From an uncultured Oscillospiraceae bacterium (GTDB lineage: Bacteria > Bacillota > Clostridia > Oscillospirales > Oscillospiraceae): a stretch of 64,000 bases of DNA. A program made the position numbers and the translations under genes. Under the pieces are notes generated by a model, which did no database searches, was not told the DNA's origin, and saw only the letters and a program-made list of their open reading frames with translations. The stretch spans positions 1 through 64,000 of the forward strand of contig CAKTIM010000005.1 of the NCBI GenBank assembly GCA_934565795.1, written 5' to 3'. Shown here piece by piece: positions 9,076-17,346 of the stretch. The first letter of the stretch is position 1. Each line of letters opens with the position of its first letter.

Positions 9076-9237
9076 GCCTATCTGAAAACCGTCAACACGC
9101 CCAAACAGCGGATCTTTTCCGCCTGCTGTGCACCATTTTTTCTTGCAATACACAAAGTATTTCCGCGAAAAAATGGCTTCATCAGGCGGAAAATCTCTCG
9201 CTGTTGGTCATATTTCCGATTTTCAGATACGCCCTAA
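9071..9237. mobile_element. 167-bp MITE with TTAGGGC(C/G)TATCTGAAAA termini
   Basis: The left terminus (9071-9091) and right terminus (9217-9237) are inverted repeats matching at 19 of 21 positions. Further inside, CTTTTCCGCCTG pairs with CAGGCGGAAAA, and CATTTTTTC pairs with GAAAAAATG, so the whole element can fold into a long hairpin. It encodes nothing. It abuts the truncated 5' end of the transposase gene and uses termini different from the 219-bp MITEs, so it belongs to a different family. Confidence 0.65.
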
Positions 9238-9286
9238 GAGCACGAGGTCATTGCACCTTCAGCGGAAAGAAGGGTTGGAAGGAAAT

Positions 9287-9813
9287 ATGAAGAAAAGAAG
9301 CCGTCGAAAGTTTTATATTCTGATTCTGGTTTGGATTCTGCTGATTGTTTTCACCGGTAGATACTTCTTTCATCAAGCGCCTCTTAGTACGGGTGATGTT
9401 CAGACAATCCTTCATGAAAACTGGGAGGATATTCAGAGCATTACTGATTGGTTGGTGCATTCGGAATACGAGACTATCTATCTTTCGGAGGAGGATCTGC
9501 ATACTGGAGAGGCATGGGCTGATTTTCAGCGATACCGCTAGATGAAGAAATCCTTTTGCGAGCCCAACGCCTGATAAATGAAAAGGGGTTCCACGGAATA
9601 TCAAAAAATGCAGGAGAGAACACAATTGCATTTTATATGTGGACGGATGGCATAGAAGCCGATTGCGGCGCATCCTATTCTATCGATTCCACAAGTGAGC
9701 CCTACGTTCAATATCAAATATCTGTGCAGCCGCTTCAGGAAGCAAATTGGTTTTATTTCTACTCCGACTATAACAAATGGCGTGAAACGGACATTCCAGC
9801 AATCGGCAGTTAG
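9287..9813 (+). pseudogene. Frameshifted gene for a small membrane-anchored protein
   Basis: The frame starts at ATG 9287 after an AAGGAA Shine-Dalgarno sequence. It encodes a basic N-terminus, one hydrophobic helix (FYILILVWILLIVFTG) and an extracytoplasmic region, then stops at 9539-9541. The other frame continues without a gap (FSAIPLDEEILLRAQRL and onward) to 9813 and ends in ETDIPAIGS. A single indel near 9522-9535 explains this. The intact protein would have been about 175 residues. I do not recognise the family. Base composition is lower in GC than the neighbours, consistent with cargo of the surrounding mobile unit. Confidence 0.65.
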
Positions 9814-9836
9814 GCCTAAAATAAAATGTATCTTTC

Positions 9837-9913
9837 TGCACGGTGGCCATGGGTAGCTAGCTCAATGGTTCAGCTACAGCAATTTACCCTGTAGCAGAAT
9901 TTGCCAAAGTGCA
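9837..9913 (+). other. Structured non-coding segment, tRNA-sized
   Basis: TGCAC (9837-9841) can pair with GTGCA (9909-9913), with TGGC/GCCA just inside. Within, GCTACAG (9873-9879) pairs with CTGTAGC (9889-9895), while GTAGCT/AGCTAC offers a competing stem. There is no T-loop consensus, so this is not a functional tRNA. It could be a decayed RNA gene or a chance fold. Confidence 0.25.
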
Positions 9914-9990
9914 TGACGAAGCCCCCCATATCTTTGATGAGTTATCTGTATAACCGTCCAGTCCCGACCAATCACACAATCACCTAAAAG

Positions 9991-10032
9991 ACAGCACGCA
10001 GCGATGTAAAAGCAAAACTGCGTGCTGTTTTT
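9991..10032 (+). terminator. Rho-independent terminator after the cargo pseudogene
   Basis: ACAGCACGCAG (9991-10001) pairs with CTGCGTGCTGT (10018-10028) around a 16-base loop and is followed by TTTTTC. It terminates plus-strand transcription inside the mobile cluster. Confidence 0.8.
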
Positions 10033-10092
10033 CTGCGTGCGCCTAGCATGGGCGATAACTGGATAGTATCGATTTTCCAACTCTGGAACTAA

Positions 10093-10311
10093 GGAAGCTC
10101 TGATTAAATCGGCAAGAGCTGGCAGCGAGGAATTTTGTTCCCAGGCAAGGGCTGAAAAGTGGCGGAATACTGTATGTACCCGCAAGGGGTATGCCGCATC
10201 CGTAAGCCAGCTTACGCTGGCAACGGCTGCGCAATATTTCCCACTTTTCAGCCCGCAGTATGGGAGCAAAAGGCCCGCTGTCCAGCCGCAGACGATTTAT
10301 TCAGAGGTTCC
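10093..10311. mobile_element. 219-bp MITE, copy 1, with IS5-like termini
   Basis: The ends GGAAGCTCTGATTAAATCG and its near-complement at the right border are inverted repeats. GGGCTGAAAAGTGG and CCACTTTTCAGCCC inside add more pairing around a central AGCCAGCTTACGCTGGC hairpin. The flanks are CTAA and TTAA. A second copy of exactly the same length lies at 27727-27945 in the opposite orientation. Its termini match the outer end of the IS5-type element at 8076, so it is probably mobilised in trans by such a transposase. Confidence 0.8.
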
Positions 10312-10321
10312 TTAAAAATAC

Positions 10322-10360
10322 GAGAGAACCCGAGTACATTATGGGTTCTCTTGCTTTTTG
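10322..10360. terminator. Bidirectional terminator next to the MITE
   Basis: GAGAACCC (10324-10331) pairs with GGGTTCTC (10343-10350). TTGCTTTTTG follows on the plus strand, and TATTTTT follows on the minus strand across the MITE junction. It probably serves the GntR-type gene that ends at 10373 on the minus strand, and may also be the original terminator of the operon ending at 8075. Confidence 0.7.
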
Positions 10361-10372
10361 TATGTTTTTCGT

Positions 10373-11401
10373 CTATCCGCTGCGCCGCGCGGCGAGCCGC
10401 CAGGACAGCGGCGGGGGAGGGGGCGTGTTGGGGTCAATTTGGGAGACGAGGGCCGCGACGGCTGCGGCGGGGAGGGCGGGGCAGGACAGGCTGGTGAGGG
10501 AGGCGGCGGAGGCAAGGTAGCTGTTGTCGTAGCTGACAATGCCGCAGGCCTCCTGCCGGGCCTGCAAAAAGCGGTGCAGGCGGAAGGCAAGCTCATCGTT
10601 GAAGCACACGGCGGCGGTGCATTCGCCCCGTATCTCCTCCCGGAAGCGGCGCAGCAGTCCCTCGTCCCCCTCCAGCAGGCGCTGGCGCTCCGCCTCGCAG
10701 TACCACAGACATTGGGCCGGGCAAAAATCCAGCCCCGCCTCCTGGGCGGCCCGAAGCAGGCCCCGGAAGCGCCGGATGCCCCTGGAGTCGTCCCATTTCA
10801 GGATGGCGGCAATGCGGCGGTGGCCCTGGGCGGCCAAGTGGGAGACGAGGATTTCCGCTCCCGCCTCCTCGTCCGGCGCGACGCAGGGCAGGCTTTTGCG
10901 GTAGCTGCCGCCCAGAAATACAAGGGGGATGCCCGCCTCGCCCAGGGCGGTGAGCAATTCCTCGTGAAAGCAGCCCAGCACATCCGTGATCGGCTCCAGC
11001 AGAACACCGGCGGGCCGCTGACGGAGCAGGGCGCGCAGCTGCTCCGCCTCCCGCTCCCGGCTGCCCCGTGTCTCCAGACAGTCCAGGGAATAGCCCGCCG
11101 CCTGGGCGGCCTTGCGCACCTCCCGCACCAGGGCGGGGGCGGTGTATTCCTCTCGGTCAGCCAGCAGCAGCGCGATCCGACGGCTGGGCAGTGCGGCGCT
11201 TTTGGCGGGATAGGAGCCGCTGCCCTGGCGGCGGACGATTAAGCCCTGCTGCTCCAGCAGGGCCAGCGCGGAGCGGACGGTCTGGCGGCTACAGGCATAC
11301 TGGGCGCACAGCTGGGCCTCGGTGGGCAGCCGGGTGCTTGCGTCCCGGCTGCCCAGGGTCAGGGCGATCTCCCGGGCGATGCGCTGATATTTTGCGCTCA
11401 C
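10373..11401 (-). CDS. GntR-family regulator with LacI-type sugar-sensing domain (AraR-like)
   Basis: A 342-residue transcription factor. Residues 1-70 form a GntR winged helix (RLPTEAQLCAQYACSRQTVR, then ALLEQQGLIVRRQGSGSYP). Residues 75-330 form a periplasmic-binding-protein-like effector domain, as in AraR and LacI proteins (ALLLADREEY, EAGIPLVFLGG, QGHRRIAAIL). The start is GTG at 11399-11401, preceded by AAGGAGG at good spacing. It is divergent from the YtfQ-like transporter operon and separated from it by 420 bases that contain a repeated putative half-operator. It very likely represses that transporter until a sugar binds; the sugar is unknown. Confidence 0.9.
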   Translation of the reverse strand: MSAKYQRIAREIALTLGSRDASTRLPTEAQLCAQYACSRQTVRSALALLEQQGLIVRRQGSGSYPAKSAALPSRRIALLLADREEYTAPALVREVRKAAQAAGYSLDCLETRGSREREAEQLRALLRQRPAGVLLEPITDVLGCFHEELLTALGEAGIPLVFLGGSYRKSLPCVAPDEEAGAEILVSHLAAQGHRRIAAILKWDDSRGIRRFRGLLRAAQEAGLDFCPAQCLWYCEAERQRLLEGDEGLLRRFREEIRGECTAAVCFNDELAFRLHRFLQARQEACGIVSYDNSYLASAASLTSLSCPALPAAAVAALVSQIDPNTPPPPPLSWRLAARRSG

Positions 11402-11654
11402 GGCGTTGCCTCCTTGCTGCGAAAAAATTGATTTTGAAGCGGTTTTCTGCGTAAATAAACAGACGGGCCAAATCCAAAAAGGGTGAAAAACTTTCTTTTA
11501 TCCCGGCCGCTCCATAAAAAATCACCCTGTTTTTCCCCGCTCTGCGGCAGATTGCTTTGGGCGAAAAGAGGCGGTGCGGCGGACAAATCAAAAAATTTCA
11601 TCCCGATAATCATAAGATATCCTACAAAAAGAAGTCAATGGGCAGGGATGCTAA

Positions 11655-11696
11655 AAATTTGTATTCTTTTTTGTTTGATTCTCCTAAATTTGTATT
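11655..11696. promoter_or_regulatory. Candidate operator repeats between regulator and transporter
   Basis: AAATTTGTATT occurs at 11655-11665 and again at 11686-11696, 31 bases apart, close to three helical turns. ATTTGTA resembles the AraR half-site of Bacillus (ATTTGTAC), and an AraR-like regulator is encoded next door. The rest of the 11402-11822 intergenic region is AT-rich and carries no gene. Confidence 0.4.
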
Positions 11697-11737
11697 TATT
11701 TAGAATCACAGTTTTGCGTTTTGGGGTGTTCAATGCG

Positions 11738-11769
11738 TTGACGGGGCGAAAATTATGTGCTTTTATATA
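11738..11769 (+). promoter_or_regulatory. Likely promoter of the YtfQ-like transporter operon
   Basis: TTGACG (11738-11743) is followed by an AT-rich stretch containing TTTTAT (17-base spacing) and overlapping TATATA (20-base spacing). It lies about 60 bases before the ATG at 11823. The exact -10 is uncertain. Confidence 0.35.
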
Positions 11770-11822
11770 GGCACAAGCCCGCACAAAGGCGGACAAAAAA
11801 TTTTTGGAAAGAGGTACACACA

Positions 11823-12782
11823 ATGAAAAAGCTTCTGGCAATCGCCCTGGCGCTGTGCATGGTTCTGTCCATCGCCTGCTTCGCCTCCGCAGAGTCCGAC
11901 GAACTGATCTCCGTCGGCATCATCAACAATGACCCCACCGAGTCCGGCTATCGCGCCGCCAACGTGGCCGACATGGAAGCCGTTTTCTGCGAAGAGAATG
12001 GTTTCGACGCTCAGTTCTTCTACTCCCTGAAGAACGAGGAGCAGATCGCCCAGGCCAAGAAGTTCATCGCTGACGAAGTTGACTACCTGCTGCTGTCCGC
12101 CGCCGCCACCACCGGCTGGGACTCCGTGCTGAAGGAAGCCGAAGAGGCTGGCGTGACCGTCATCCTGTTCGACCGCACCATCGACGCTGACGACAGCCTG
12201 TACGCCGCCTCCGTCGTCTCCGACATGGCTCTGGAAGGCGAGACCGCCGTTGCCTGGCTGGCCGAGCAGGGTCTGGACGAGTACAACGTGATCCACATTC
12301 AGGGCGTTATGGGCTCCGCCGCTCAGGTGGGCCGCTCCGGCGCGCTGGACACTCAGGTCGCCGAGAACGACAACTGGAACATCGTGATTCAGCAGACCGG
12401 CAACTGGAGCGCTGACGAGGCCAAGCAGATCGTGGAGTCCGTCATCAACTCCGGCGAGAAGTTCAACGTCATCTACGCTGAGAACGACAACATGGCGCAG
12501 GGCGCCGTGGCCGCTCTGGACGCTGCCGGCATCACCCACGGCGTTGACGGCGACGTGATCATCATGGGCTTCGACTGCAACAAGTGGGCTCTGGAAGAGC
12601 TGCTGGCCGGCAACTGGAATTACGACGGTCAGTGCAACCCCTTCCAGGCTGAGACGATTGCCGACATCATCGACACCCTGGAAGCCGGCGAAGAGCTGGA
12701 AGACAAGGTTGTGATCCTGGAGGAGCAGGGCTTCGACGCCGCCACCATCACCGCCGAGGACGTTGAGGACTTCGGTATCTAA
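11823..12782 (+). CDS. YtfQ-like sugar ABC transporter, substrate-binding protein
   Basis: A 319-residue secreted binding protein. The signal peptide MKKLLAIALALCMVLSIACF ends near ASAES; there is no lipobox of the usual position. The Peripla_BP_4 fold is shown by VGIINNDPTESGYRAAN, AATTGWDSVL, VILFDRTID, HIQGVMGSAAQ and VIYAENDNMAQGA. It is paralogous to the lipoprotein encoded at 7104 and closest in pattern to galactofuranose/galactose binding proteins. GAAAGAGG precedes the start. It is the first gene of a four-gene importer operon, and a hairpin after the stop probably makes it the most abundant product. Confidence 0.9.
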   Translation: MKKLLAIALALCMVLSIACFASAESDELISVGIINNDPTESGYRAANVADMEAVFCEENGFDAQFFYSLKNEEQIAQAKKFIADEVDYLLLSAAATTGWDSVLKEAEEAGVTVILFDRTIDADDSLYAASVVSDMALEGETAVAWLAEQGLDEYNVIHIQGVMGSAAQVGRSGALDTQVAENDNWNIVIQQTGNWSADEAKQIVESVINSGEKFNVIYAENDNMAQGAVAALDAAGITHGVDGDVIIMGFDCNKWALEELLAGNWNYDGQCNPFQAETIADIIDTLEAGEELEDKVVILEEQGFDAATITAEDVEDFGI

Positions 12783-12818
12783 GCTACAAGAAAAATCCCC
12801 TGATTAGATAATATGCCG

Positions 12819-12878
12819 GGTACGCGGTACGGAATATTGGCGCATGTCCTGTATCCGCACCGCGTACCTTTCACTTTT
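12819..12878 (+). terminator. Intra-operon hairpin/attenuator after the binding-protein gene
   Basis: GGTACGCGGT (12819-12828) pairs with ACCGCGTACC (12859-12868), and CGGA/TCCG extends the stem past one mismatch. TTTCACTTTT follows. Such partial terminators usually raise binding-protein expression above that of the ATPase and permeases; that role is inferred here. Confidence 0.65.
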
Positions 12879-12926
12879 GGGTTCAAGTGCCGACCGGCCT
12901 CTTGAGCCAATGACGGAGGCTAGACA

Positions 12927-14438
12927 ATGCAAGAAGGCGCAGTATTGGAAATGCGCGGCATTTCCAAATTCTTTCCCGGCGTCAAGGCGCTGCAAAATGT
13001 GGATTTTACCCTGAGGAAGGGTGAAATTCATGCGCTGATGGGCGAAAACGGCGCGGGAAAATCCACCCTGATCAAGGTGCTTACCGGCGTATATGAAAAG
13101 GACGCCGGAGAAATCTACATCGCGGGCCACGACGGCCCGGTATCCATCCGCCGCCCCCAGGATGCCCAGAAATGCGGCATCTCCACAGTTTACCAGGAAA
13201 TTACCCTCTGCCCCAACCTGACGGTGGCGGAGAATATGTATATCGCCCGTACCCCCGGAAGCTTTACCAGCTGGAAGAAGATGAATTCCGGCGCGAAGAA
13301 GCTGCTGGACGATCTGGGCATCCCCGCCGAGCCGAACCGCCAGCTGGGCGACTATTCCATCGCGGTGCAGCAGATGGTGGCCATCGCCCGTGCGGTGGAC
13401 ATGGACTGCAAGGTGCTGATCTTGGACGAGCCGACCTCCTCCCTGGACGAGCAGGAGGTGGAGAAGCTCTTTCGGCTGATGCGGGATCTGAAGGCCAAGG
13501 GCGTGGGCATCATCTTTGTCACCCACTTCCTTGACCAGGTGTACGAGGTCTGCGACCGCATCACCGTCCTGCGGGACGGTCAGCTGGTGGGCGAGTATGC
13601 CATCGAGAACCTGCCCAGGGTACAGCTGGTATCCAAGATGCTGGGCAAGGAGCTGGACGACATGGCGTCCATCAAGGATGAAAGCGCTGCCGTGACTGGC
13701 AAGCTGGGCACCCCCGTGCTGGAGGCCAAGGGCCTTTCCAGCAGCGACGCGGTGTACCCCTTTGACTTTGCCATTCACCAGGGCGAGGTCAATGGCTTTA
13801 CCGGCCTGCTCGGCTCCGGCCGCAGCGAATGCGTCCGCGCCATCTTCGGTGCCGACCACGTTACCGGTGGCCACGTGAAGATGAACGGCGAGGACGTGAA
13901 GATCAAAAAGCCCCGTGACGCCATGAAGCACGGCATCGGCTATTTGCCGGAGGATCGCAAGCGCGACGGCATTGTGGGCGACCTGTCCGTGCGGGAGAAT
14001 ATTATTCTGGCCCTCCAGGTGCTGCAAGGCCCCTTTAAGCCCATTTCCCGCGCCCAAGCGGAAAAGTACGCCGACGAGTATATCAAGCTCCTGGAAATCA
14101 AGACCGCTTCCTCCTCCACGCCCATTAACCAGCTCTCCGGCGGCAACCAGCAAAAGGTGATCCTGGCCCGCTGGCTGCTGACCAATCCTCAGTACCTGAT
14201 CCTGGACGAGCCGACCCGGGGCATCGACATCGGCACCAAGACGGAGATTCAGAAGCTGGTGCTGAAGCTGGCCGCCGAGGGCAAGAGCTGCACCTTCATC
14301 TCCTCGGAGATCGACGAGATGCTGCGCACCTGCTCCCGCCTGGTGGTCATGCGGGATCGGCATGTGGTGGGCGAGCTGACCGGGGACGACCTGAACCAGA
14401 ACAAGATCATGGAAACCATTGCAGGAGGGGAAAGCTGA
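12927..14438 (+). CDS. YtfR/MglA-like sugar ABC transporter, ATP-binding protein
   Basis: A 503-residue protein with two ABC domains, as in RbsA, MglA and YtfR. The first domain has Walker A GENGAGKST, the helical/Q-loop region VYQEITLCPNLTV, and Walker B VLILDEPTSS. The second has the usual degenerate Walker A GLLGSGRSE, the signature LSGGNQQKVILARWL and YLILDEPTRGIDIG. It powers sugar import with the two permeases encoded next. GGAGG lies 9 bases before the ATG. Spacing to the next gene is one base, indicating tight translational coupling. Confidence 0.95.
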   Translation: MQEGAVLEMRGISKFFPGVKALQNVDFTLRKGEIHALMGENGAGKSTLIKVLTGVYEKDAGEIYIAGHDGPVSIRRPQDAQKCGISTVYQEITLCPNLTVAENMYIARTPGSFTSWKKMNSGAKKLLDDLGIPAEPNRQLGDYSIAVQQMVAIARAVDMDCKVLILDEPTSSLDEQEVEKLFRLMRDLKAKGVGIIFVTHFLDQVYEVCDRITVLRDGQLVGEYAIENLPRVQLVSKMLGKELDDMASIKDESAAVTGKLGTPVLEAKGLSSSDAVYPFDFAIHQGEVNGFTGLLGSGRSECVRAIFGADHVTGGHVKMNGEDVKIKKPRDAMKHGIGYLPEDRKRDGIVGDLSVRENIILALQVLQGPFKPISRAQAEKYADEYIKLLEIKTASSSTPINQLSGGNQQKVILARWLLTNPQYLILDEPTRGIDIGTKTEIQKLVLKLAAEGKSCTFISSEIDEMLRTCSRLVVMRDRHVVGELTGDDLNQNKIMETIAGGES

Positions 14439-14439
14439 T

Positions 14440-15558
14440 ATGGCAAGCAAGACACAACGGCTGAAAGGGCCGGAAAAGAAAACCCTTGGCTCCCGGCTGA
14501 GCTGGCTGGTGCACCAGCAGCTCTTCATCCCCCTGGCGGCGCTGGCGCTGCTGATCATCTTCAATCTGATCGGCGACAGCTCCTTCTTCTCCATCTACAT
14601 CCGCACCAACAACAGCGGCTATAAGGTGCTGGGCGGCAACATCATTTCCGTTATCAACGACGGCTCGGAGCTGGCCATCCTGGCTATCGGCATGACCCTG
14701 GTCACCGCCGCCTCCGGCGGACAGGATATCTCTGTGGGCGCGAATATGGCCATCGCCGGTTCCGTTATCATGCGCATCCTGTGCGGCACCGAGTCCGTGG
14801 CTAATCAGGCCCAGAACCCGGTGATCCTGGCCTTCCTGGCCGCCTGCGGCGTGTGCATGCTCTTCGGCGCGTTCAATGGCATCCTGGTGGCGTATCTGAA
14901 ATTGCAGCCCATGGTGGCGACGCTGATCCTCTTCACCGCCGGGCGCTCCATCGCCTCCTGGATCAACCACGCCCAGCCCATGAACCTGAAGGATCCCGTG
15001 CTCAGCTACTTCGGCACCTACATCCCCGGCGTGCCCATTCCCACCCCGGTGTTCATCGCCGTGGCCTGCATGATCGTGGCGGCCCTGACCCTGAAATTCA
15101 CCACCATCGGGCTGTACTCCCAGTCCGTGGGCATCAACGCCAGCTCCTCCCGGCTCAACGGCATCAACCCCGCCTTCATCAAGTTCCTCACCTATGTGAT
15201 CCTGGGCCTGTGCGTGGCGGTGGCTGGCTTCGTAAAGGTCAGCCGGGTATCCACCATCAACTATTCCAACTTCGCCATTGATATCGAAATGGACGCCATT
15301 CTGGCGGTGGCCCTGGGCGGCAACGCCCTCAGCGGCGGCAAGTTCAGCATGCCAGCCTCCATCCTGGGCGCTTATACCATCCAGTTCCTGACCACCACCC
15401 TGTATAAATACAAGGTGCCCTCCACCGCTCTGCCCGCCTACAAGGCCGTGGTGGTGGTGATCCTGGTGGTCATCAGCGCCCCCACCTTCCAGGCCAAGGC
15501 CACGAAGGCGTGGAAAAAGCTCACCACGAAGAAGAGCAGCGTAAAGGAGGCGGTATAA
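14440..15558 (+). CDS. YtfT-like sugar ABC transporter permease
   Basis: A 372-residue BPD_transp_2 permease with about ten hydrophobic segments. Family landmarks are GMTLVTAASGGQDISVGA, AFNGILVAYLKLQPMVATL and the late loop NALSGGKFSMPAS. AGGAGGGG precedes the ATG at 14440. It forms the membrane channel with the product of the next gene. Two separate permeases after one ATPase match the YtfT/YjfF arrangement of furanose transporters better than the single-permease Rbs/Mgl arrangement. Confidence 0.93.
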   Translation: MASKTQRLKGPEKKTLGSRLSWLVHQQLFIPLAALALLIIFNLIGDSSFFSIYIRTNNSGYKVLGGNIISVINDGSELAILAIGMTLVTAASGGQDISVGANMAIAGSVIMRILCGTESVANQAQNPVILAFLAACGVCMLFGAFNGILVAYLKLQPMVATLILFTAGRSIASWINHAQPMNLKDPVLSYFGTYIPGVPIPTPVFIAVACMIVAALTLKFTTIGLYSQSVGINASSSRLNGINPAFIKFLTYVILGLCVAVAGFVKVSRVSTINYSNFAIDIEMDAILAVALGGNALSGGKFSMPASILGAYTIQFLTTTLYKYKVPSTALPAYKAVVVVILVVISAPTFQAKATKAWKKLTTKKSSVKEAV

Positions 15559-16602
15559 ATGAGCACCAAAGTGGTTCAGAAAAACGGGCGGCTGCAAAAG
15601 CGCTTCGTCATGTCCGACAGCAATCTGCTGCTGACCATCACCATCGTGGTATTCTTTGCCATGTACGCCGCCGCCATTGCCTTCCTCGGCTCCGGCTTCC
15701 GCAAGCCCAATTCCTTCTGCAACATCCTCAATGAGAACGCGGGCATGATTATCCTGTCCTGCGGCATGAGCATCGTTATGATTACCGGGGGCATCGATAT
15801 CTCCGTGGGTATGATGACCGCCCTGATCACCATGACCTGCGCCGTAAACCTGGATATGCACGGCGGCAATATCTTCACCGCCCTGCTGATCTCCTTGGGC
15901 ATCGGCGTTGCCTTCGGCCTGGTGCAGGGGTACCTGGTGGCCTATCTGGACATCCAGCCCTTCATCGTGTCACTGGCGGGCATGTTCTTTGCCAAGGGCA
16001 TGACCACCATCGTCAATCCCAACCCCATCAACATCCAGAACGAGCAGTTCATCGCCGCCAAGGATACCCACATCCTGCTCAATGGCATCGGCTACCTGAA
16101 TAAAAAGGGCAAATTCATCACGGCCTATGTGGAGCCGGGGGTGATCGTGGCCCTGGTGATCGTGGTGCTGCTATTTGTCCTGCTGAAATGGACAAAGCTG
16201 GGCCGCAGCTTCTATGCGGTGGGCGGCAACGCGGGCAGCGCTAATATGCTGGGCATCAACGTGCGCCGTACCAAATTCCTGGCCCACCTGCTGTGCAGCA
16301 CCCTGGCGGGCATCGGCGGCTTCGTGTACGTGCTGCATCTCGGCTCCGGCTCCGTGACCAACGGCCAGGGCGCGGAGATGAACGCCATCGCCTCCTCCAT
16401 CATCGGCGGCACCATGCTCACCGGCGGCGTGGGCAACATCATCGGCACCCTGTTCGGCGTGCTGTCGCTGAACACCATCAAGCAGATTGTCGCCTCCATG
16501 AACCTCACCGACCCCTGGTGGAAGGACATCACCGTGGCCGCCATGATCTGCCTGTTCCTGGTAATCCAGAAAATCGTCCTGGCAAGAAAAAAGACCGCCT
16601 GA
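15559..16602 (+). CDS. YjfF-like sugar ABC transporter permease
   Basis: A 347-residue BPD_transp_2 permease that starts immediately after the stop of the first permease (no gap). Visible motifs are MSIVMITGGIDISVGMMTAL, YLDIQPFIVSLAGMFFAKGM, and GGTMLTGGVGNIIGTLFGV in the C-terminal part. It pairs with the preceding permease to form a heterodimeric channel. It is the last gene of the importer operon, and a terminator lies 11 bases after its stop. Confidence 0.93.
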   Translation: MSTKVVQKNGRLQKRFVMSDSNLLLTITIVVFFAMYAAAIAFLGSGFRKPNSFCNILNENAGMIILSCGMSIVMITGGIDISVGMMTALITMTCAVNLDMHGGNIFTALLISLGIGVAFGLVQGYLVAYLDIQPFIVSLAGMFFAKGMTTIVNPNPINIQNEQFIAAKDTHILLNGIGYLNKKGKFITAYVEPGVIVALVIVVLLFVLLKWTKLGRSFYAVGGNAGSANMLGINVRRTKFLAHLLCSTLAGIGGFVYVLHLGSGSVTNGQGAEMNAIASSIIGGTMLTGGVGNIIGTLFGVLSLNTIKQIVASMNLTDPWWKDITVAAMICLFLVIQKIVLARKKTA

Positions 16603-16612
16603 TCGTCTTCTA

Positions 16613-16648
16613 AAAGCCCGCAGCCCTCCCCGGCCGCGGGCTTTCCGC
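16613..16648 (+). terminator. Terminator of the YtfQRT-YjfF-like operon
   Basis: AAAGCCCGC (16613-16621) pairs with GCGGGCTTT (16636-16644), followed by a short pyrimidine tract. Confidence 0.75.
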
Positions 16649-16696
16649 CGCCCCCCGTAACCCCACGGGCCCGAGCCGCCAATTGAACGGAAGCCG

Positions 16697-17285
16697 CCCA
16701 AAGCCTCTGAGTTCGTAGGGGTCGGCAACCTGCCGACCCGCGAGGTTGCGGTTTCGATAGCAGAACGTTGAATGGGAGCAGGCGACGGCTTCCACCAAAA
16801 GCTTCCCTCGGGGGAAGCTGGCAGCCCGTAGGGCTGATTGAAGAGGGCTACCGCAGTGGGATTTTTATTAAGGGTAGGTTGAATGGGAAGCACCCCTCCG
16901 TAGGGGCGGATATTAGCCGCCCGCCAGGTGTCGGAATTGAGCTGTCAATTGAATGAACATTACCCAAAGTTTCTGAGTCCGTAGGGGGCGGCAATTTGTC
17001 GCCCCGCCGGGTACCGGGATTGAGCGGTTTGTCTGTACAGCTCACGTTCGTTAGCTTTCGGGCGGCTGGTATCCGCCCCTACGCACTCAAAACGTTGTAC
17101 ACTGTACCTTTTTAGTTGGGTCTCTCTCGAAACCGTTACCTGAGTGCTCTCTTCAGTCGCTACGGCGACAGCTTCCCCCTCAGGGAAGCTTGGGGATACA
17201 TACGTCAGGTTATACGTTCATCTATACTGCTTTCTAAACCGCCAGGTTGAGGGTCGGCAGGTTGCCGACCCCTACGGGGGTGGGA
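16697..17285 (-). repeat. Palindromic repeat cluster R1 (CGTAGGGG/GGCGGAT family)
   Basis: About 590 bases consist of consecutive short palindromes: GTCGGCAACCTGCCGAC, GCTTCCCTCGGGGGAAGC, GTAGGGGCGGATATTAGCC, GGGGCGGCAATTTGTCGCCCC, GGCGGCTGGTATCCGCCCC and GGTCGGCAGGTTGCCGACC. Read on the minus strand, the order of units matches cluster R2 (23244) and R3 (48822) over nearly their whole length, so these are copies of one composite repeat. No gene is present between 16603 and 17435. R1 lacks the roughly 70-base hairpin insert seen in R2 and R3. Confidence 0.85.
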
Positions 17286-17346
17286 TTTCGCAGAGTTTCG
17301 TGATTTGAGACAAAACGGGGGGAATATTCTTGTTAGGAATTCCAAA

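Larger units (their letters stand above)
8076..10311. mobile_element. Composite mobile-element cluster bounded by 21-bp inverted repeats
   Basis: The left end GGAACCTCTGAATAAATCG (running to 8096) and the right end (10291-10311) are perfect 21-bp inverted repeats. TTAA lies on both outer flanks (8072-8075 and 10312-10315), which fits an IS5-family YTAR target duplication. Inside lie a broken IS5-type transposase gene, a 167-bp MITE, a frameshifted small gene, a terminator and a 219-bp MITE that supplies the right end. It may be one unit that moved as a whole, or an IS with separate MITE insertions that use the same target. Confidence 0.7.

Noticed and set aside
9515..9560. Programmed frameshifting in the cargo gene
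   Set aside because: No X-XXY-YYZ slippery heptamer or downstream pseudoknot is evident.
9843..9914. A tRNA gene suggested by TAGCTCAATGGTTCA
   Set aside because: No T-loop consensus, wrong stem sizes and no acceptor stem. Kept only as a weak structured segment.
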